A stretch of DNA of 64,000 nucleotides. Source: Burkholderia thailandensis E264 (GTDB taxonomy: Bacteria; Pseudomonadota; Gammaproteobacteria; Burkholderiales; Burkholderiaceae). Below are positions 27,836-37,025 of the stretch, piece after piece. A program made the position numbers and the translations under genes. Within the stretch, counting starts at the first letter, position 1. Each line of letters opens with the position of its first letter. The stretch covers positions 3,720,001-3,784,000 of the forward strand of contig NC_007651.1 in the NCBI RefSeq assembly GCF_000012365.1. Reading direction: 5' to 3'. The notes beneath the pieces were generated by a model. The model saw nothing but the letters and a program-made list of their open reading frames with translations. It did not search any database and was not told where the DNA came from.

Positions 27836-27894
27836 CGTGCCGCCGCGGATGCCCGGCTGGCGGGCGTTGTACGGCTTGCGTTCTTTTATTCCTA

Positions 27895-27937
27895 GCCATA
27901 ACATGACTAGAAATTAGTTAACTACTCATGTTATGGC
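27895..27937. promoter_or_regulatory. Inverted repeat over the padR-family start codon
   Basis: Arms GCCATAACATGA (27895-27906) and TCATGTTATGGC (27926-27937) match perfectly over 12 bp with a 19-bp spacer. The right arm covers the start codon, so binding by the encoded PadR-type protein would block its own expression. ATGT/ACAT-containing dyads are common for PadR repressors. Confidence 0.7.
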
Positions 27938-28565
27938 TCAATACGCGTCTCGATACTCTCCGCTTGCGCTCGTCGTGCTCGCGATGCTCACCGAAGCGCC
28001 GATGCACGCATACCGAATCCAGCAACTCATCAAGCTGCGCGGCAAGGACGAGGTGGTCAACGTCAAGCAGCGCAACAGCCTCTACCAGACGATCGAGCGC
28101 CTGCAGCGCGACGCGCTGATCGCCGTGCGCGAGACCGAGCGCGACGGCGCGTTTCCGGAACGCACGGTCTACGACATCACCGACGTCGGCCGCGACACCG
28201 CGCGCATGTGGCTGCGCGAGCAGCTCGCGCAGCCGGCACGGGAGTTTCCGTCGTTTCCGGCCGCGCTATCGGTGCTGCCGCTGCTGTCCGCGGACGATGC
28301 CCGCCGCCAGCTCGAGGCACGCGCCGCCGCGCTCGAAGCCGAGCTGGCCCGCCTGGACGAAACGCAGGACGCCGCGCTCGCGATGCAGATTCCGCGACTC
28401 TTCCTGCTCGACGGCGAGCTGATGCGAGCGACCCTGGAAGCCGAGCTCGATTGGGTGCGCAGCGTGGTCGAGCATCTGAAGGTGGGCGCGCTCACGTGGA
28501 GCGAGGCTTGGCTGCGCGAGGTCGCCGCACGGTTCGCGCAGGCGGATTCGCCGGATTCGGAATAA
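27933..28565 (+). CDS. PadR-family transcriptional regulator
   Basis: A 210-residue regulator. The N-terminal winged helix has the PadR pattern: LALVVLAMLTEAPMHAYRIQQLIKLRG, NVKQRNSLYQTIERLQRDALIAVRETE, RTVYDITDVGRDTARMWL. A longer C-terminal helical domain suggests the subgroup with a Vir_act_alpha_C-type dimerisation region. No ribosome site is visible before the ATG, which lies within the inverted repeat, so a leaderless mRNA is possible. Targets beyond itself are unknown; no obvious partner gene is adjacent. Confidence 0.87.
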   Translation: MAQYASRYSPLALVVLAMLTEAPMHAYRIQQLIKLRGKDEVVNVKQRNSLYQTIERLQRDALIAVRETERDGAFPERTVYDITDVGRDTARMWLREQLAQPAREFPSFPAALSVLPLLSADDARRQLEARAAALEAELARLDETQDAALAMQIPRLFLLDGELMRATLEAELDWVRSVVEHLKVGALTWSEAWLREVAARFAQADSPDSE

Positions 28566-28626
28566 GCGGGCAGGAGGATCGCCCGGAGAGCCGGACGCGA
28601 CAATCACCGCGATCGCCCCCCGACAG

Positions 28627-28938
28627 CTACAACGCCTTTCCAAGCTTCGAGATCCCGAGCGGATCGAGCGCCCCCTTCATCGTCCGCATCACGCCGATCT
28701 CGGCGGCGCTGCGCGAATACCCGAGAAACGGCCGCTTGAGCCGGCCGATCCCATGCTTGGCCGATATCGATCCGCCCATCTCGCGCGCGATCTCGTAGAC
28801 GGCGCGCTCGACGCTGTTCGCGCCATACGCCGGCGAATCGGCGAGCGGCACGCCGACGTGCACGTTGCCGTCGCCGACATGCCCGAAGCACGGGCACGCC
28901 GCATGCGCCCAGCGCACGCGAAGCGCGGCGTCGCAGCG
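28627..28938 (-). pseudogene. C-terminal remnant of an FAD-linked oxidase (GlcD / D-lactate dehydrogenase type)
   Basis: About 103 residues match the C-terminus of FAD-binding oxidases: FGHVGDGNVHVGV, NSVERAVYEIAREMGGSISAKHGIGRLKR, and ALDPLGISKLGKAL before the stop. The FAD-binding domain and start codon are missing; the next gene upstream ends 11 bases away. The fragment keeps a good reading frame, so deletion of the 5' part is likely not ancient. Confidence 0.85.
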
Positions 28939-28949
28939 CGCCGCCTCCG

Positions 28950-29744
28950 TCACTTCGTCGAGATGTCGATATCGCCGAAATACTTGCGGCCGAGCGCCTT
29001 CACGGTGCCGTCCGCCTTCAGCTTGTCGATCGCGGCGTTCAGGCGCAGCTTCAGCGCTTCGTCGCCCTTGCGCAGCCCGAACGCGATCCCGCTTCCGAGG
29101 ATCTTGTCGTCGCGCACCGCTTGCCCGACGAACGCGAAGCCCTTCGCGTCCGGCCGCGACAGGAAACCGCGCTGGCCCGCGGGCGCGAGCACGAGCGTGC
29201 CGTCGAGGCGGCCCGCCGTGAGATCCGAGTAAGCCTGATTCTGGTCCTGATACGCGACGACCTGCACGCCCGCTCCCGCCCAGTGCGCATTCGCATACGT
29301 CTCCTGAATCGAGCCCTGCAGCACGCCCACCCGCTTGCCCTTCAACGATTCCGGCGTCGGCGCGAGGCCGCTGTCCGCGCGCGCGATCAGTCGCGTCGGC
29401 ACGCGATAGATCACCGTCGTGAAGTCGATCGCCTGACGGCGCTGGTCGGTCGCGTTCATCGCCGAATTGATCGCGTCGAACTTGCGGCCCTGCAGCGCCG
29501 GGATCAGTCCGTCGAACGACGTCTCGACCCATTTGCACGCGAGCTTCGCCTCCTTGCAGACGGCGTTGCCGACGTCGATATCGAAGCCTTGCAGCTCGCC
29601 GTTCGCCGCCTTCGATTCGAACGGCGGATATTGCGCCTCGAGACCGAAGCGCAGCGTTTGCGAAACGTCGGCGCGCGCCGCGCCGGCCCCCGCGGCGACG
29701 CTCAATGCGCAGGCGAGCGCGAGCCGGAATTGCAGTCGTTTCAT
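28950..29744 (-). CDS. Periplasmic amino-acid-binding protein (ABC transporter, family 3)
   Basis: A 264-residue binding protein with signal peptide (MKRLQFRLALACALSVAAGAGAARA) and the type 3 fold: LRFGLEAQYPPFESKAANGELQGFDIDVGNAVC, then WVETSFDGLIPALQGRKFDAINSAMN, the ArgT/HisJ-like signature for basic amino acids. GGAGAATC precedes the ATG. No permease or ATPase gene is next to it, so it is an orphan that must use a transporter encoded elsewhere. Substrate is inferred. Confidence 0.87.
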   Translation of the reverse strand: MKRLQFRLALACALSVAAGAGAARADVSQTLRFGLEAQYPPFESKAANGELQGFDIDVGNAVCKEAKLACKWVETSFDGLIPALQGRKFDAINSAMNATDQRRQAIDFTTVIYRVPTRLIARADSGLAPTPESLKGKRVGVLQGSIQETYANAHWAGAGVQVVAYQDQNQAYSDLTAGRLDGTLVLAPAGQRGFLSRPDAKGFAFVGQAVRDDKILGSGIAFGLRKGDEALKLRLNAAIDKLKADGTVKALGRKYFGDIDISTK

Positions 29745-29800
29745 CGATGATTCTCCTGGAGGTCGGGTCTTGTCCGGATCGGCGCGACGGGCGCGTCAAG

Positions 29801-30955
29801 TCAGAGGCTGCGCAGACGGCGCGCGCCTTCGATCAGCGTCGCGTCGTCCTTCGAAAAGCTCAAGCGGATGCAGCCGGTGTTCGTGCCGTCCGCGTAGAAC
29901 GCGGATAGCGGAATCGTCGCGACGCGCGCGTCGCGAATCGCGCGCAGCACGAAGTCGGCATCCGATTCGTCGGAAAAGTGCCGAAAGCGCGCGAGCATGA
30001 AGAACGAGCCCTCGCTGCGCTGCAGTTCGAAACGCGAGCCGGCAAGCTCGCTCGCGAGCAGGTCGCGCTTGCGCTCGTAGAACGCGCCGAGCTCGAGATA
30101 GCTCGCCGGCTCGGCGAGCGCTTCGGCGAACGCGTGCTGCATCGGCGTATCGGCCGCGAACGTCATGAACTGATGGACCTTGCGCAGCTCGCGCGTGAGC
30201 TCGGCGGGCGCAAGGCAGTAGCCGACGCGCCAGCCCGTCACGTGATACGACTTGCCGAACGACGACACGATCACGCTGCGCTCGGCGAGCGCGCGATGAC
30301 GCGCCATGCTGTGGTGGCGCGCGCCGTCGAACACGACGTGCTCGTACACCTCGTCGGACAGCACCACGATGTCGGTGCCCGCGGTGAGCCGCGCAAGGTG
30401 CGCGATGTCGGCGTCGCCGAGGATCGTCGCGCTCGGGTTGTGCGGCGTGTTGACGATCAGCATCCGCGTGCGCGGCGTGATCTTCGCGGCCACCTCGTCC
30501 CAGTTCACGCGAAAGCCGTCGGGCGACAGCTTGATCGCGACGGGCGTCGCGCCCTGCAGCCGGACGATCGGCGCGTAGCTGTCGAACGACGGCTCGAAGT
30601 AGATCACCTCGTCGCCCGGATGAACAAGCGCGCTGATCGCCGCGTAGAGCCCCTCGCTCGCGCTCGCGACGACGGTGACTTCGGAGTCCGGATCGTAGCG
30701 CCCGCCGTACAGGCGCTCGGTCTTGACGGCGAGCGCGTCGCGCAGCGCGGCGACGCCCGCCATCGGCGCGTACTGGTTGTGCCCGTCGCGCATCGCGCGA
30801 GCGGCGCGCTCGACGAGCGCCGGATCGGGCGCGAAGCTCGGCGCGCCCTGCGACAGATTCAACGCCTGGTGCTCGGCGGCGAGCTGACCGATGACGGTGA
30901 AGATCGTCGTGCCGACGTCGGGCAGCTTCGAACGGGGCGCGGCGGCGCTCTGCAT
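29801..30955 (-). CDS. PLP-dependent aminotransferase (methionine aminotransferase YbdL-like)
   Basis: A 384-residue class I/II fold aminotransferase. Visible parts are LNLSQGAPSFAPDPALVE, QYAPMAGVAALRDALA, VVASASEGLYAAISALVHPGDEV, NTPHNPSATIL, SDEVYEHVVFDGARH, the PLP lysine in SSFGKSYHVTGWRVGY, and the C-terminal Arg in NTGCIRLSFSKDD. The overall pattern fits YbdL and kynurenine aminotransferase relatives. AAGGAGGATTC precedes the ATG. It could recycle methionine from its keto acid; the exact substrate is not certain. Confidence 0.87.
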   Translation of the reverse strand: MQSAAAPRSKLPDVGTTIFTVIGQLAAEHQALNLSQGAPSFAPDPALVERAARAMRDGHNQYAPMAGVAALRDALAVKTERLYGGRYDPDSEVTVVASASEGLYAAISALVHPGDEVIYFEPSFDSYAPIVRLQGATPVAIKLSPDGFRVNWDEVAAKITPRTRMLIVNTPHNPSATILGDADIAHLARLTAGTDIVVLSDEVYEHVVFDGARHHSMARHRALAERSVIVSSFGKSYHVTGWRVGYCLAPAELTRELRKVHQFMTFAADTPMQHAFAEALAEPASYLELGAFYERKRDLLASELAGSRFELQRSEGSFFMLARFRHFSDESDADFVLRAIRDARVATIPLSAFYADGTNTGCIRLSFSKDDATLIEGARRLRSL

Positions 30956-31525
30956 GAATCCTCCTTGGCTCGCGGGCGCGCGCGCCGGCTATCGGCGGCG
31001 CGCGGGGCAACGATGCCGATTTGGCCCGAGCCAATATCCGGAGACAATCGAAAGTTCGTCATGGCGGACATGAGAAAAACTCATGGCTCATGCCGATGGG
31101 GCGCTTGGCGGAATCAAGCGCGATGTCGCCCGGCACGATGCGCGTTCGAAGTGCCGGCGCGCGGCTTCGGACGGACGGGCGTCGGTGGTGAACGGTTGTC
31201 GCAATGGGGTCGAGGCGGATGACCGGGGGCGGATTCAGCTTCGGCCGCCCGGGCGGGTTGCAGCCTCGCGTATGCCGCCCGATGCCCGGCCGCTCGGCGA
31301 CGCGAGGATCAACGAATCGGCCGGTCGGCGTGTCGGCGTGTCGGCGCATCGGCGCATCGGCGCATCGGCAAATGAAACCTCGAAGCCCGACGAAATTCGC
31401 CGATCAAAAGGGGAAACCTTCGCCAAACGCGCCGGGATCGCCGCCGCCGCGTCCGCCAACGGCAGGCCACCGGCGCGCATCGCGCAAACGCGGGCCTCCG
31501 GGACTTCGACGGCAAGCCCCGCGAT
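30956..31525. other. Non-coding stretch with an 8-bp tandem repeat (31325-31364)
   Basis: No gene is recognised. Five copies of the octamer TCGGCGTG/TCGGCGCA lie near the middle and look like a variable-number tandem repeat. The rest is ordinary GC-rich sequence between a promoter (aminotransferase) and the 3' end of the TetR gene. Confidence 0.6.
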
Positions 31526-32224
31526 TCACCCGCCCGCCGCGCGGCCTCCCGCGCCGCCGGCCGCCGAGGCCGCGAGATACGCGTCCACCGCCCGATGCAG
31601 CTCGCCGCGCAATTGCGCGACGTCGACGTCCGCGCCCTGCATCAGCAGCGATTGCGACACCCACCCGTAGCACAGCGCATGCGCGACGCGCGCCGTCACG
31701 TCGAGCCGCGCATCGGCCGGCGCGTCGCTCGCGCCGGCGAGCGCATCGCGCCACAACGCGACGTAATCGTCGTAATGCCGGCGATACGCGCCGATCGGCG
31801 AAACCGTGCGCTCGATCGTCAACATCGCGGCCCACACGCGAGCGTCCTGCGCGAGCGCATCGATCTGCGCCTCGACGAGCGCGGCCGCGACAGCCCGGCA
31901 ATCCGCGCCGCGCCGCGCATCGACGACCGTGCGCATCCGCGCCGCGAGCGCCTTCACGTAATGATGGATCGTGAGCGCGGCGAGGCTCTCCTTGTCGCCG
32001 AAATACTCGTAAAACGTGCCGACGCTCACGCCCGCGACCGCGGCGATCTCGCGAATCGTCGCCTTCGCGTAGCCGCGCTCGAGCAAAACCCGAACAAAGG
32101 CCTCCTGCAACGCCTGCGAACTCGCGTGCGCGCGGCGCTGCCGCGGACGGCGGCGCAAGGCCGGCTGCGGCTGCGCGATCGGCTTCTCGCGCGGCGCCCA
32201 AACCTGAACATGTCGCGAAGTCAT
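31526..32224 (-). CDS. TetR-family regulator
   Basis: A 232-residue regulator. A basic N-terminal tail (REKPIAQPQPALRRRPRQRRAHAS) precedes the helix-turn-helix: AFVRVLLERGYAKATIREIAAVAGVSVGTFYEYFGDKESL. The C-terminal ligand domain is all-helical. The chosen ATG (32224) leaves 46 bases to the divergent acyl-CoA dehydrogenase start; a longer frame would overlap that gene. It probably controls the divergent aidB-type and acyl-CoA synthetase genes. Confidence 0.87.
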   Translation of the reverse strand: MTSRHVQVWAPREKPIAQPQPALRRRPRQRRAHASSQALQEAFVRVLLERGYAKATIREIAAVAGVSVGTFYEYFGDKESLAALTIHHYVKALAARMRTVVDARRGADCRAVAAALVEAQIDALAQDARVWAAMLTIERTVSPIGAYRRHYDDYVALWRDALAGASDAPADARLDVTARVAHALCYGWVSQSLLMQGADVDVAQLRGELHRAVDAYLAASAAGGAGGRAAGG

Positions 32225-32270
32225 CTTTGCTAACCTGATCGAGCCGAACAACGACAAGGAGACGCCCATC

Positions 32271-33911
32271 ATGGCCTGGTCGACCCACGAGGTGAGCAAC
32301 CAGTTCGACGAATTGACCGACTATAACCTCTTCGCCACCGACCCGGCGCTGGGCGAAGCGCTCGAACGCGCGGGCGCGTCGTGGGCCGCGCCGCGGCTCG
32401 ACGCGTTCGGCGCGCGGCTCGGCGCGCGCGACACCGCGCAGCAGGCCGAGGACGCGAACCGCCACGTGCCCGAGCTGAACGCGTTCGACCGCCGCGGCCG
32501 CCGGATCGACCGCGTCGATTTTCATCCGAGCTGGCACGCGCTGCTCGGCCTCTATCGCGAACAGGGCCTGATCTCGCTCGCGTTCCGCGAATCGCGCGCC
32601 GGGCGCTGGGCGGCAAACGCGGCGGGCTTCTACCTGCACGGCCAGATCGAGGCGGGCACGCTGTGCCCGGCGACGATGACGCAGGCGAGCATCCCCGTTC
32701 TGCAAAAGGAGCCCGCGCTGTGGGCGCAGTTGAAAGACAAGCTCTACAGCGATGTCCACGATCCGCGCGACGCGCCGATCGACACGAAACAGTCGATCAT
32801 GATCGGCATGGGCATGACCGAAAAGCAGGGCGGCTCGGACGTGCGCGCGAACACGACGCTCGCCGTGCCCGTCGGCGTGGGCGGCCGCGGCGGCGAGCAT
32901 CTGCTGCGCGGCCACAAATGGTTCTTCTCCGCGCCGATGTGCGACGCGCACCTCGTCGTCGCGCGCACCGAATCGGGCGGCCCGTCGTGCTTCTACGTGC
33001 CGCGCTGGCGGCCGGACGGCACGAAGAACGCGGTGCGCATTCAGCGGCTGAAGAACAAGGTCGGCAACCGCAGCAATTCGAGCAGCGAAATCGAGCTCGA
33101 CGACGCATGGGGCGTGATGCTCGGCGAAGAAGGCCGCGGCATTCCGACGATCATCGAGATGGCCACCTACACGCGGCTGAACTGCGTGCTCGGCAGCGCG
33201 GCGATCCTGCGTCAGGGGCTCGTGCAGGCGATCGCGTACGCGCGGCAGCGTCACGCGTTCGGCCGCGCGCTCGCCGAGCAGCCGCTGATGCGCGCGGTGC
33301 TCGCCGATCTCGCGCTCGAGAGCGAGGCGGCGCTCGCGCTCGCGATGCGGCTCGCGCAGGCGTTCGAGCGCGGCGAGGCGGCGTGGACGCGCATCGTCAC
33401 GCCAGCCGCGAAATTCTGGGTCTGCAAGCGCGCGGTCGAGGCGGCGGGCGAAGTGATGGAAGTGTTCGGCGGCAACGGCTATGTCGACGACGGCCCGATC
33501 GCGCGGCTGTTTCGCGAGGCACCCGTCAATTCGATCTGGGAAGGCTCGGGCAACGTGATGTGCCTCGACGTGATGCGCGCGATCTCGCGCGAGCCGGACG
33601 CGGCGCACGCGCTCGCCGACGAGCTGCGCGCGCTCGGCGGCCACGATGCGCGGATTCGCGCGGAGCTCGACGCGCTGCGCGCGCTGCTCGGCACGCCGCC
33701 CGACGCGCTCGAAGCGCTCGGCCGCGTGCTCGCGCAACGCATCGCGCTCGTCGCGCAGGCGTGCCTGCTGATCGATGCGGCACCCGCCACCGTCAGCGAA
33801 GGCTTCATCGCGACGCGCTTCGGCGAGCCGGCGTGGGGCCGCGTGACGGGCGCGCTCGATGCGCGGCGCGTCGACGTCGCCGCGCTGCTGCAGCGCGCGT
33901 ACGCCGCGTGA
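32271..33911 (+). CDS. aidB: Acyl-CoA dehydrogenase, AidB-like
   Basis: A 546-residue flavoprotein of the AidB branch (longer than the ~380-residue beta-oxidation enzymes). Features are NQFDELTDYNLFATDPAL, GLISLAFRE, MGMTEKQGGSDVRANTT, GHKWFFSAPMCDAHLVVART, KNKVGNRSNSSSEIELDDAWG, and EVFGGNGYVDDGPIARLFREAPVNSIWEGSGN. In E. coli AidB is a DNA-damage-linked protein with isovaleryl-CoA dehydrogenase activity. AAGGAGACG precedes the ATG. With an acyl-CoA synthetase next downstream, a catabolic role on a branched or short acyl-CoA is plausible. Confidence 0.92.
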   Translation: MAWSTHEVSNQFDELTDYNLFATDPALGEALERAGASWAAPRLDAFGARLGARDTAQQAEDANRHVPELNAFDRRGRRIDRVDFHPSWHALLGLYREQGLISLAFRESRAGRWAANAAGFYLHGQIEAGTLCPATMTQASIPVLQKEPALWAQLKDKLYSDVHDPRDAPIDTKQSIMIGMGMTEKQGGSDVRANTTLAVPVGVGGRGGEHLLRGHKWFFSAPMCDAHLVVARTESGGPSCFYVPRWRPDGTKNAVRIQRLKNKVGNRSNSSSEIELDDAWGVMLGEEGRGIPTIIEMATYTRLNCVLGSAAILRQGLVQAIAYARQRHAFGRALAEQPLMRAVLADLALESEAALALAMRLAQAFERGEAAWTRIVTPAAKFWVCKRAVEAAGEVMEVFGGNGYVDDGPIARLFREAPVNSIWEGSGNVMCLDVMRAISREPDAAHALADELRALGGHDARIRAELDALRALLGTPPDALEALGRVLAQRIALVAQACLLIDAAPATVSEGFIATRFGEPAWGRVTGALDARRVDVAALLQRAYAA

Positions 33912-34060
33912 CCGCGCGCGGCGCGCACGGCAGCAGCGCCTGCGTTCGGCCGCGCCGATTTCGTCGAAGCCACGCGCGGCGCGCCGGGCGCAGCCGACCG
34001 CCGCCCGGCGCGCCGCCTCCATCCGAACGACCGCCCACCGCACGAACGGAGCACGACGCC

Positions 34061-35602
34061 ATGAACCTGATCGCCGCACTCGAGCGCGCCGCACGCGCGA
34101 CGCCCGACAAGCCGTTCCTGCGCGACGACGGCGCGACGATCACGTATCGGCAGATGCAGCAGCGCTCGCGGCGCGCGGCCGAGGTGCTCGCGTCGCTCGG
34201 CATCGCGCCGGGCGAACGCGTTGCCGCGATGTGCCTGAACACGCCCGCGTTCTTCGATCTGCTGCTCGGCGCGTGGCGCATCGGCGCGGTCGTCGTGCCG
34301 GTCAATCACAAGCTGCAGGCCCCGGAAGTCGACCACATCCTGCGGCACAGCGCGAGCCGCGCGGTGCTGTTCGACGCGGCGCTCGCGCCCGTGCTCGCGG
34401 GCGTCGGGCACGGCGCGCTGCGCCTCGTGACCGAAGGCGACGCAGCCGGCGCCGCGCCGTTCGACCGCCTCGTCGCCGATGCGCCCGGCATCGCGTCCGG
34501 CACGCCCGACGACGCGGCGCTCGCCGAAATTCTCTACACGTCGGGCACCACGGGCCGCCCGAAAGGCTGCATGCACAGCCACCGGACAGTCGCGCTCGCC
34601 GCCGCGACGAGCGCGCTCGCGCTGTCGATGACCGAGCGCGAGCGCACGCTGATGGCGATGCCGATCTGGCACGCGTCGCCGCTGAACAACTGGTTCGGCG
34701 GCACGCTGTACGTGGGCGGCACCGTCGTGCTGATGCGCGAATATCATCCGCTGCGCTTTTTGCAGACCGTCGAGGCCGAGCAGGCGACGCTGTACTTCGG
34801 CGCACCTGTGTCGTACACGCTGCCGCTCGACACGATCGCCGATTTCGCGTCGTTCGATCTCACGAGCGTGCGGGCCTGGCTGTACGGCGGCGGGCCGATC
34901 GGCGCGGCGCTCGCGCGCCGGCTGATGCGCGCGTATCGCAGCGAGGCGTTCTATCAGGTGTACGGCATGACCGAGACGGGGCCCGCCGGCACCGTGCTCC
35001 ATCCGTTCGAGCAGACGATGAAGGCGGGCTCGATCGGCCGACAGGGCACGCCGGGCGTCGACGTGCGGGTCGTGACCGCGGTGGGCGACGTCGCGCGGCC
35101 GGGGGAGATCGGCGAAATCCGGCTGCGCGCGGACAGCATGATGCTCGGCTATCTCGACGACCCCGACGCGACGCGCGCCGCGTTCGACGACGACGGCTGG
35201 CACCGCAGCGGCGATGTCGCGCGCGTCGACGACGACGGTTACCTGTTCGTCGTCGACCGGATCAAGGACATGATCGTGACGGGCGGCGAGAACGTGTATT
35301 CGAAGGAAGTCGAGGATGTGCTGACCGAACATCCGGCCGTCGCGGAGGCGGCCGTGATCGGCCGCGCGCATCCGCAATGGGGCGAGACGGTGATCGCGCA
35401 CGTCGTGCTGCGCGGAGCGGGCAGCGCCGACCGCGCGCCTGATGGCGAACGCGCGGTCGACGCCGACGCGCTGCGCGCGTTCTGCGCGACGCGCCTCGCC
35501 GCGTACAAGATTCCGCGCGAATACGTGTTCGCCGAGCGCCTGCCGCGCACGCCGACGGGCAAGCTCCAGAAGTACCTGCTGCGCGCGCGCGGCGGCGCAT
35601 GA
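34061..35602 (+). CDS. Acyl-CoA synthetase (AMP-forming)
   Basis: A 513-residue ANL-superfamily ligase that activates a carboxylic acid via acyl-AMP. P-loop-like signature LYTSGTTGRPKG, YGMTETGPAG, the hinge/AMP site GWHRSGDVARVDDDGYLFVVDRIKDMIVTGGENVY, and the C-terminal catalytic Lys in RTPTGKLQKYLL are all present. It follows the aidB-like gene by 149 bp in the same direction. Substrate is not determinable; a medium or branched acyl group is likely given the partner. Confidence 0.9.
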   Translation: MNLIAALERAARATPDKPFLRDDGATITYRQMQQRSRRAAEVLASLGIAPGERVAAMCLNTPAFFDLLLGAWRIGAVVVPVNHKLQAPEVDHILRHSASRAVLFDAALAPVLAGVGHGALRLVTEGDAAGAAPFDRLVADAPGIASGTPDDAALAEILYTSGTTGRPKGCMHSHRTVALAAATSALALSMTERERTLMAMPIWHASPLNNWFGGTLYVGGTVVLMREYHPLRFLQTVEAEQATLYFGAPVSYTLPLDTIADFASFDLTSVRAWLYGGGPIGAALARRLMRAYRSEAFYQVYGMTETGPAGTVLHPFEQTMKAGSIGRQGTPGVDVRVVTAVGDVARPGEIGEIRLRADSMMLGYLDDPDATRAAFDDDGWHRSGDVARVDDDGYLFVVDRIKDMIVTGGENVYSKEVEDVLTEHPAVAEAAVIGRAHPQWGETVIAHVVLRGAGSADRAPDGERAVDADALRAFCATRLAAYKIPREYVFAERLPRTPTGKLQKYLLRARGGA

Positions 35603-35695
35603 CACGGCGGCGCACCGCGTGCTTCGGCCTCCGTGCGCGAAACCACAAAACCGCTCGACCACTCGACCACGCAACCGGAAAACCGCAAAAAACAA

Positions 35696-35726
35696 AACCC
35701 CGGATCTGCGAGCGCAGACCCGGGGT
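35696..35726. terminator. Intrinsic terminator between convergent genes
   Basis: A 15-bp stem with one mismatch and a 2-nt loop (arms AACCCCGGATCTGCG and CGCAGACCCGGGGTT). On the minus strand it is followed by TTGTTTTTTG, so it best serves the leftward livK-type gene, and may stop rightward transcription too. Confidence 0.85.
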
Positions 35727-35801
35727 TCGTCGATACCGACATCGGCATCGAAGCGCGCCGCGAACGCCGCTACGCGACGCCCGCGCCACGCCGCGCGGCG
35801 C

Positions 35802-36941
35802 TTACTTGCCGCCGATGCTCTTCAGGGGCTTCCACTCGCCCTTCTCGACCTTGTACATCGTGATGCCGCCGTTCTTCAGGTCGCCCTTCGCGTCATACGC
35901 GATGTGCGTCGACGTGACGCCCGCCATGTCGGTCTTCGCGAGCAGCGGCAGGTACTTCGCCGGATCGGTCGAGTTCGCCTTCTTCATCGCGTTGAACATC
36001 GCCATCGCGCCGTCGTAGGCGTACGGCGAGTACGTCTGCACGTCTTCGCCGAAGCGCTTCTTGTACTTGTCCTCGTAGGTCTTGCCGCCGGGCATTTCGG
36101 CGAGCGGCAGACCGGCGAGCGACGCGATCGAGCCTTCCGCCGCGCTGCCCGCGATCTTCAGGAACGTCGGCGTGTGCATCATTTCACCGCCCATCAGCGG
36201 CGCCGTGACGCCGAGCGACTTCATCTGCTTGGCCATCGGCGCGGCCTGCGAATCCGCGCCGCCGTAGTAGACGAGATCCGGCTTCGCGGCCTTCAGCTTC
36301 GTCAGGATCGCCTTGAAGTCGACAGCCTTGTCGTTCGTGAATTCACGGTCGACGATCGTCGCGCCCGCCGCCTTCGCAGCCTTCTCGAACTGGTCGGCGA
36401 GGCCCTGGCCGTACGCCGTGCGGTCGTCCACGATCGCGATCTTCTTCATGCCGAGATCCTTCACCGCGAACGCGCCCGCGACCGAGCCCTGCTGCGTGTC
36501 GGACGTCATCATCCGGAACGTCGTCTTGTAGCCTTGCTGCGTGTATTCGGGCGCCGTCGCCATCGCGATCTGCGGGATGCCCGCGTTCGCGTAAATGCGC
36601 GAGGCGGGAATCGTCGTGCCCGAATTGAAGTGGCCGAGCATGCCCTTGATGCCGTCGTCGACGAGCTTCTGCGCGACCGTCGTGCCGGTGCGCGGGTCGG
36701 CCTGGTCGTCCTGGGTGTCGAGCACGAACTTCACCGGCTTGCCGCCGATCACGGGCTTCGTCGCGTTGATGTCCTCGATCGCGAGCACGATCCCGTTCTG
36801 CATATCCTTGCCGTAGTGCGCCTGCGCACCCGTCATCGGCGCCGCGAAGCCGATCTTGACGTCATCCGCATGCGCCGTCCCCGCGAGCGACATGACCGCG
36901 ACGAACGTCGCGCCTGCCAGCTTTTTCATCGTGTGTTGCAT
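35802..36941 (-). CDS. Branched-chain amino-acid-binding protein (LivJ/LivK type)
   Basis: A 379-residue periplasmic protein. The signal peptide MQHTMKKLAGATFVAVMSLAGTAHA precedes the type I binding fold: VKIGFAAPMTGAQAHYGKDMQNGIVLAIEDINA, VLDTQDDQADPRTGTTVAQKLVDDGIKGMLGHFNSGTTIPAS, and PYAYDGAMAMFNAMKKA. GGAGAAGAT precedes the first ATG. Permease genes are not adjacent; livF and livG at 62.6-64 kb could belong to the same kind of transporter. Leu/Ile/Val is the likely ligand. Confidence 0.9.
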   Translation of the reverse strand: MQHTMKKLAGATFVAVMSLAGTAHADDVKIGFAAPMTGAQAHYGKDMQNGIVLAIEDINATKPVIGGKPVKFVLDTQDDQADPRTGTTVAQKLVDDGIKGMLGHFNSGTTIPASRIYANAGIPQIAMATAPEYTQQGYKTTFRMMTSDTQQGSVAGAFAVKDLGMKKIAIVDDRTAYGQGLADQFEKAAKAAGATIVDREFTNDKAVDFKAILTKLKAAKPDLVYYGGADSQAAPMAKQMKSLGVTAPLMGGEMMHTPTFLKIAGSAAEGSIASLAGLPLAEMPGGKTYEDKYKKRFGEDVQTYSPYAYDGAMAMFNAMKKANSTDPAKYLPLLAKTDMAGVTSTHIAYDAKGDLKNGGITMYKVEKGEWKPLKSIGGK

Positions 36942-37025
36942 ATCTTCTCCTAGTACCAGGGTAAATGGAGCGACTTCGGGTTCGCCTTGCCGCTTCCGTT
37001 TCTTGAATCGAAGGGCAAGGATTGC

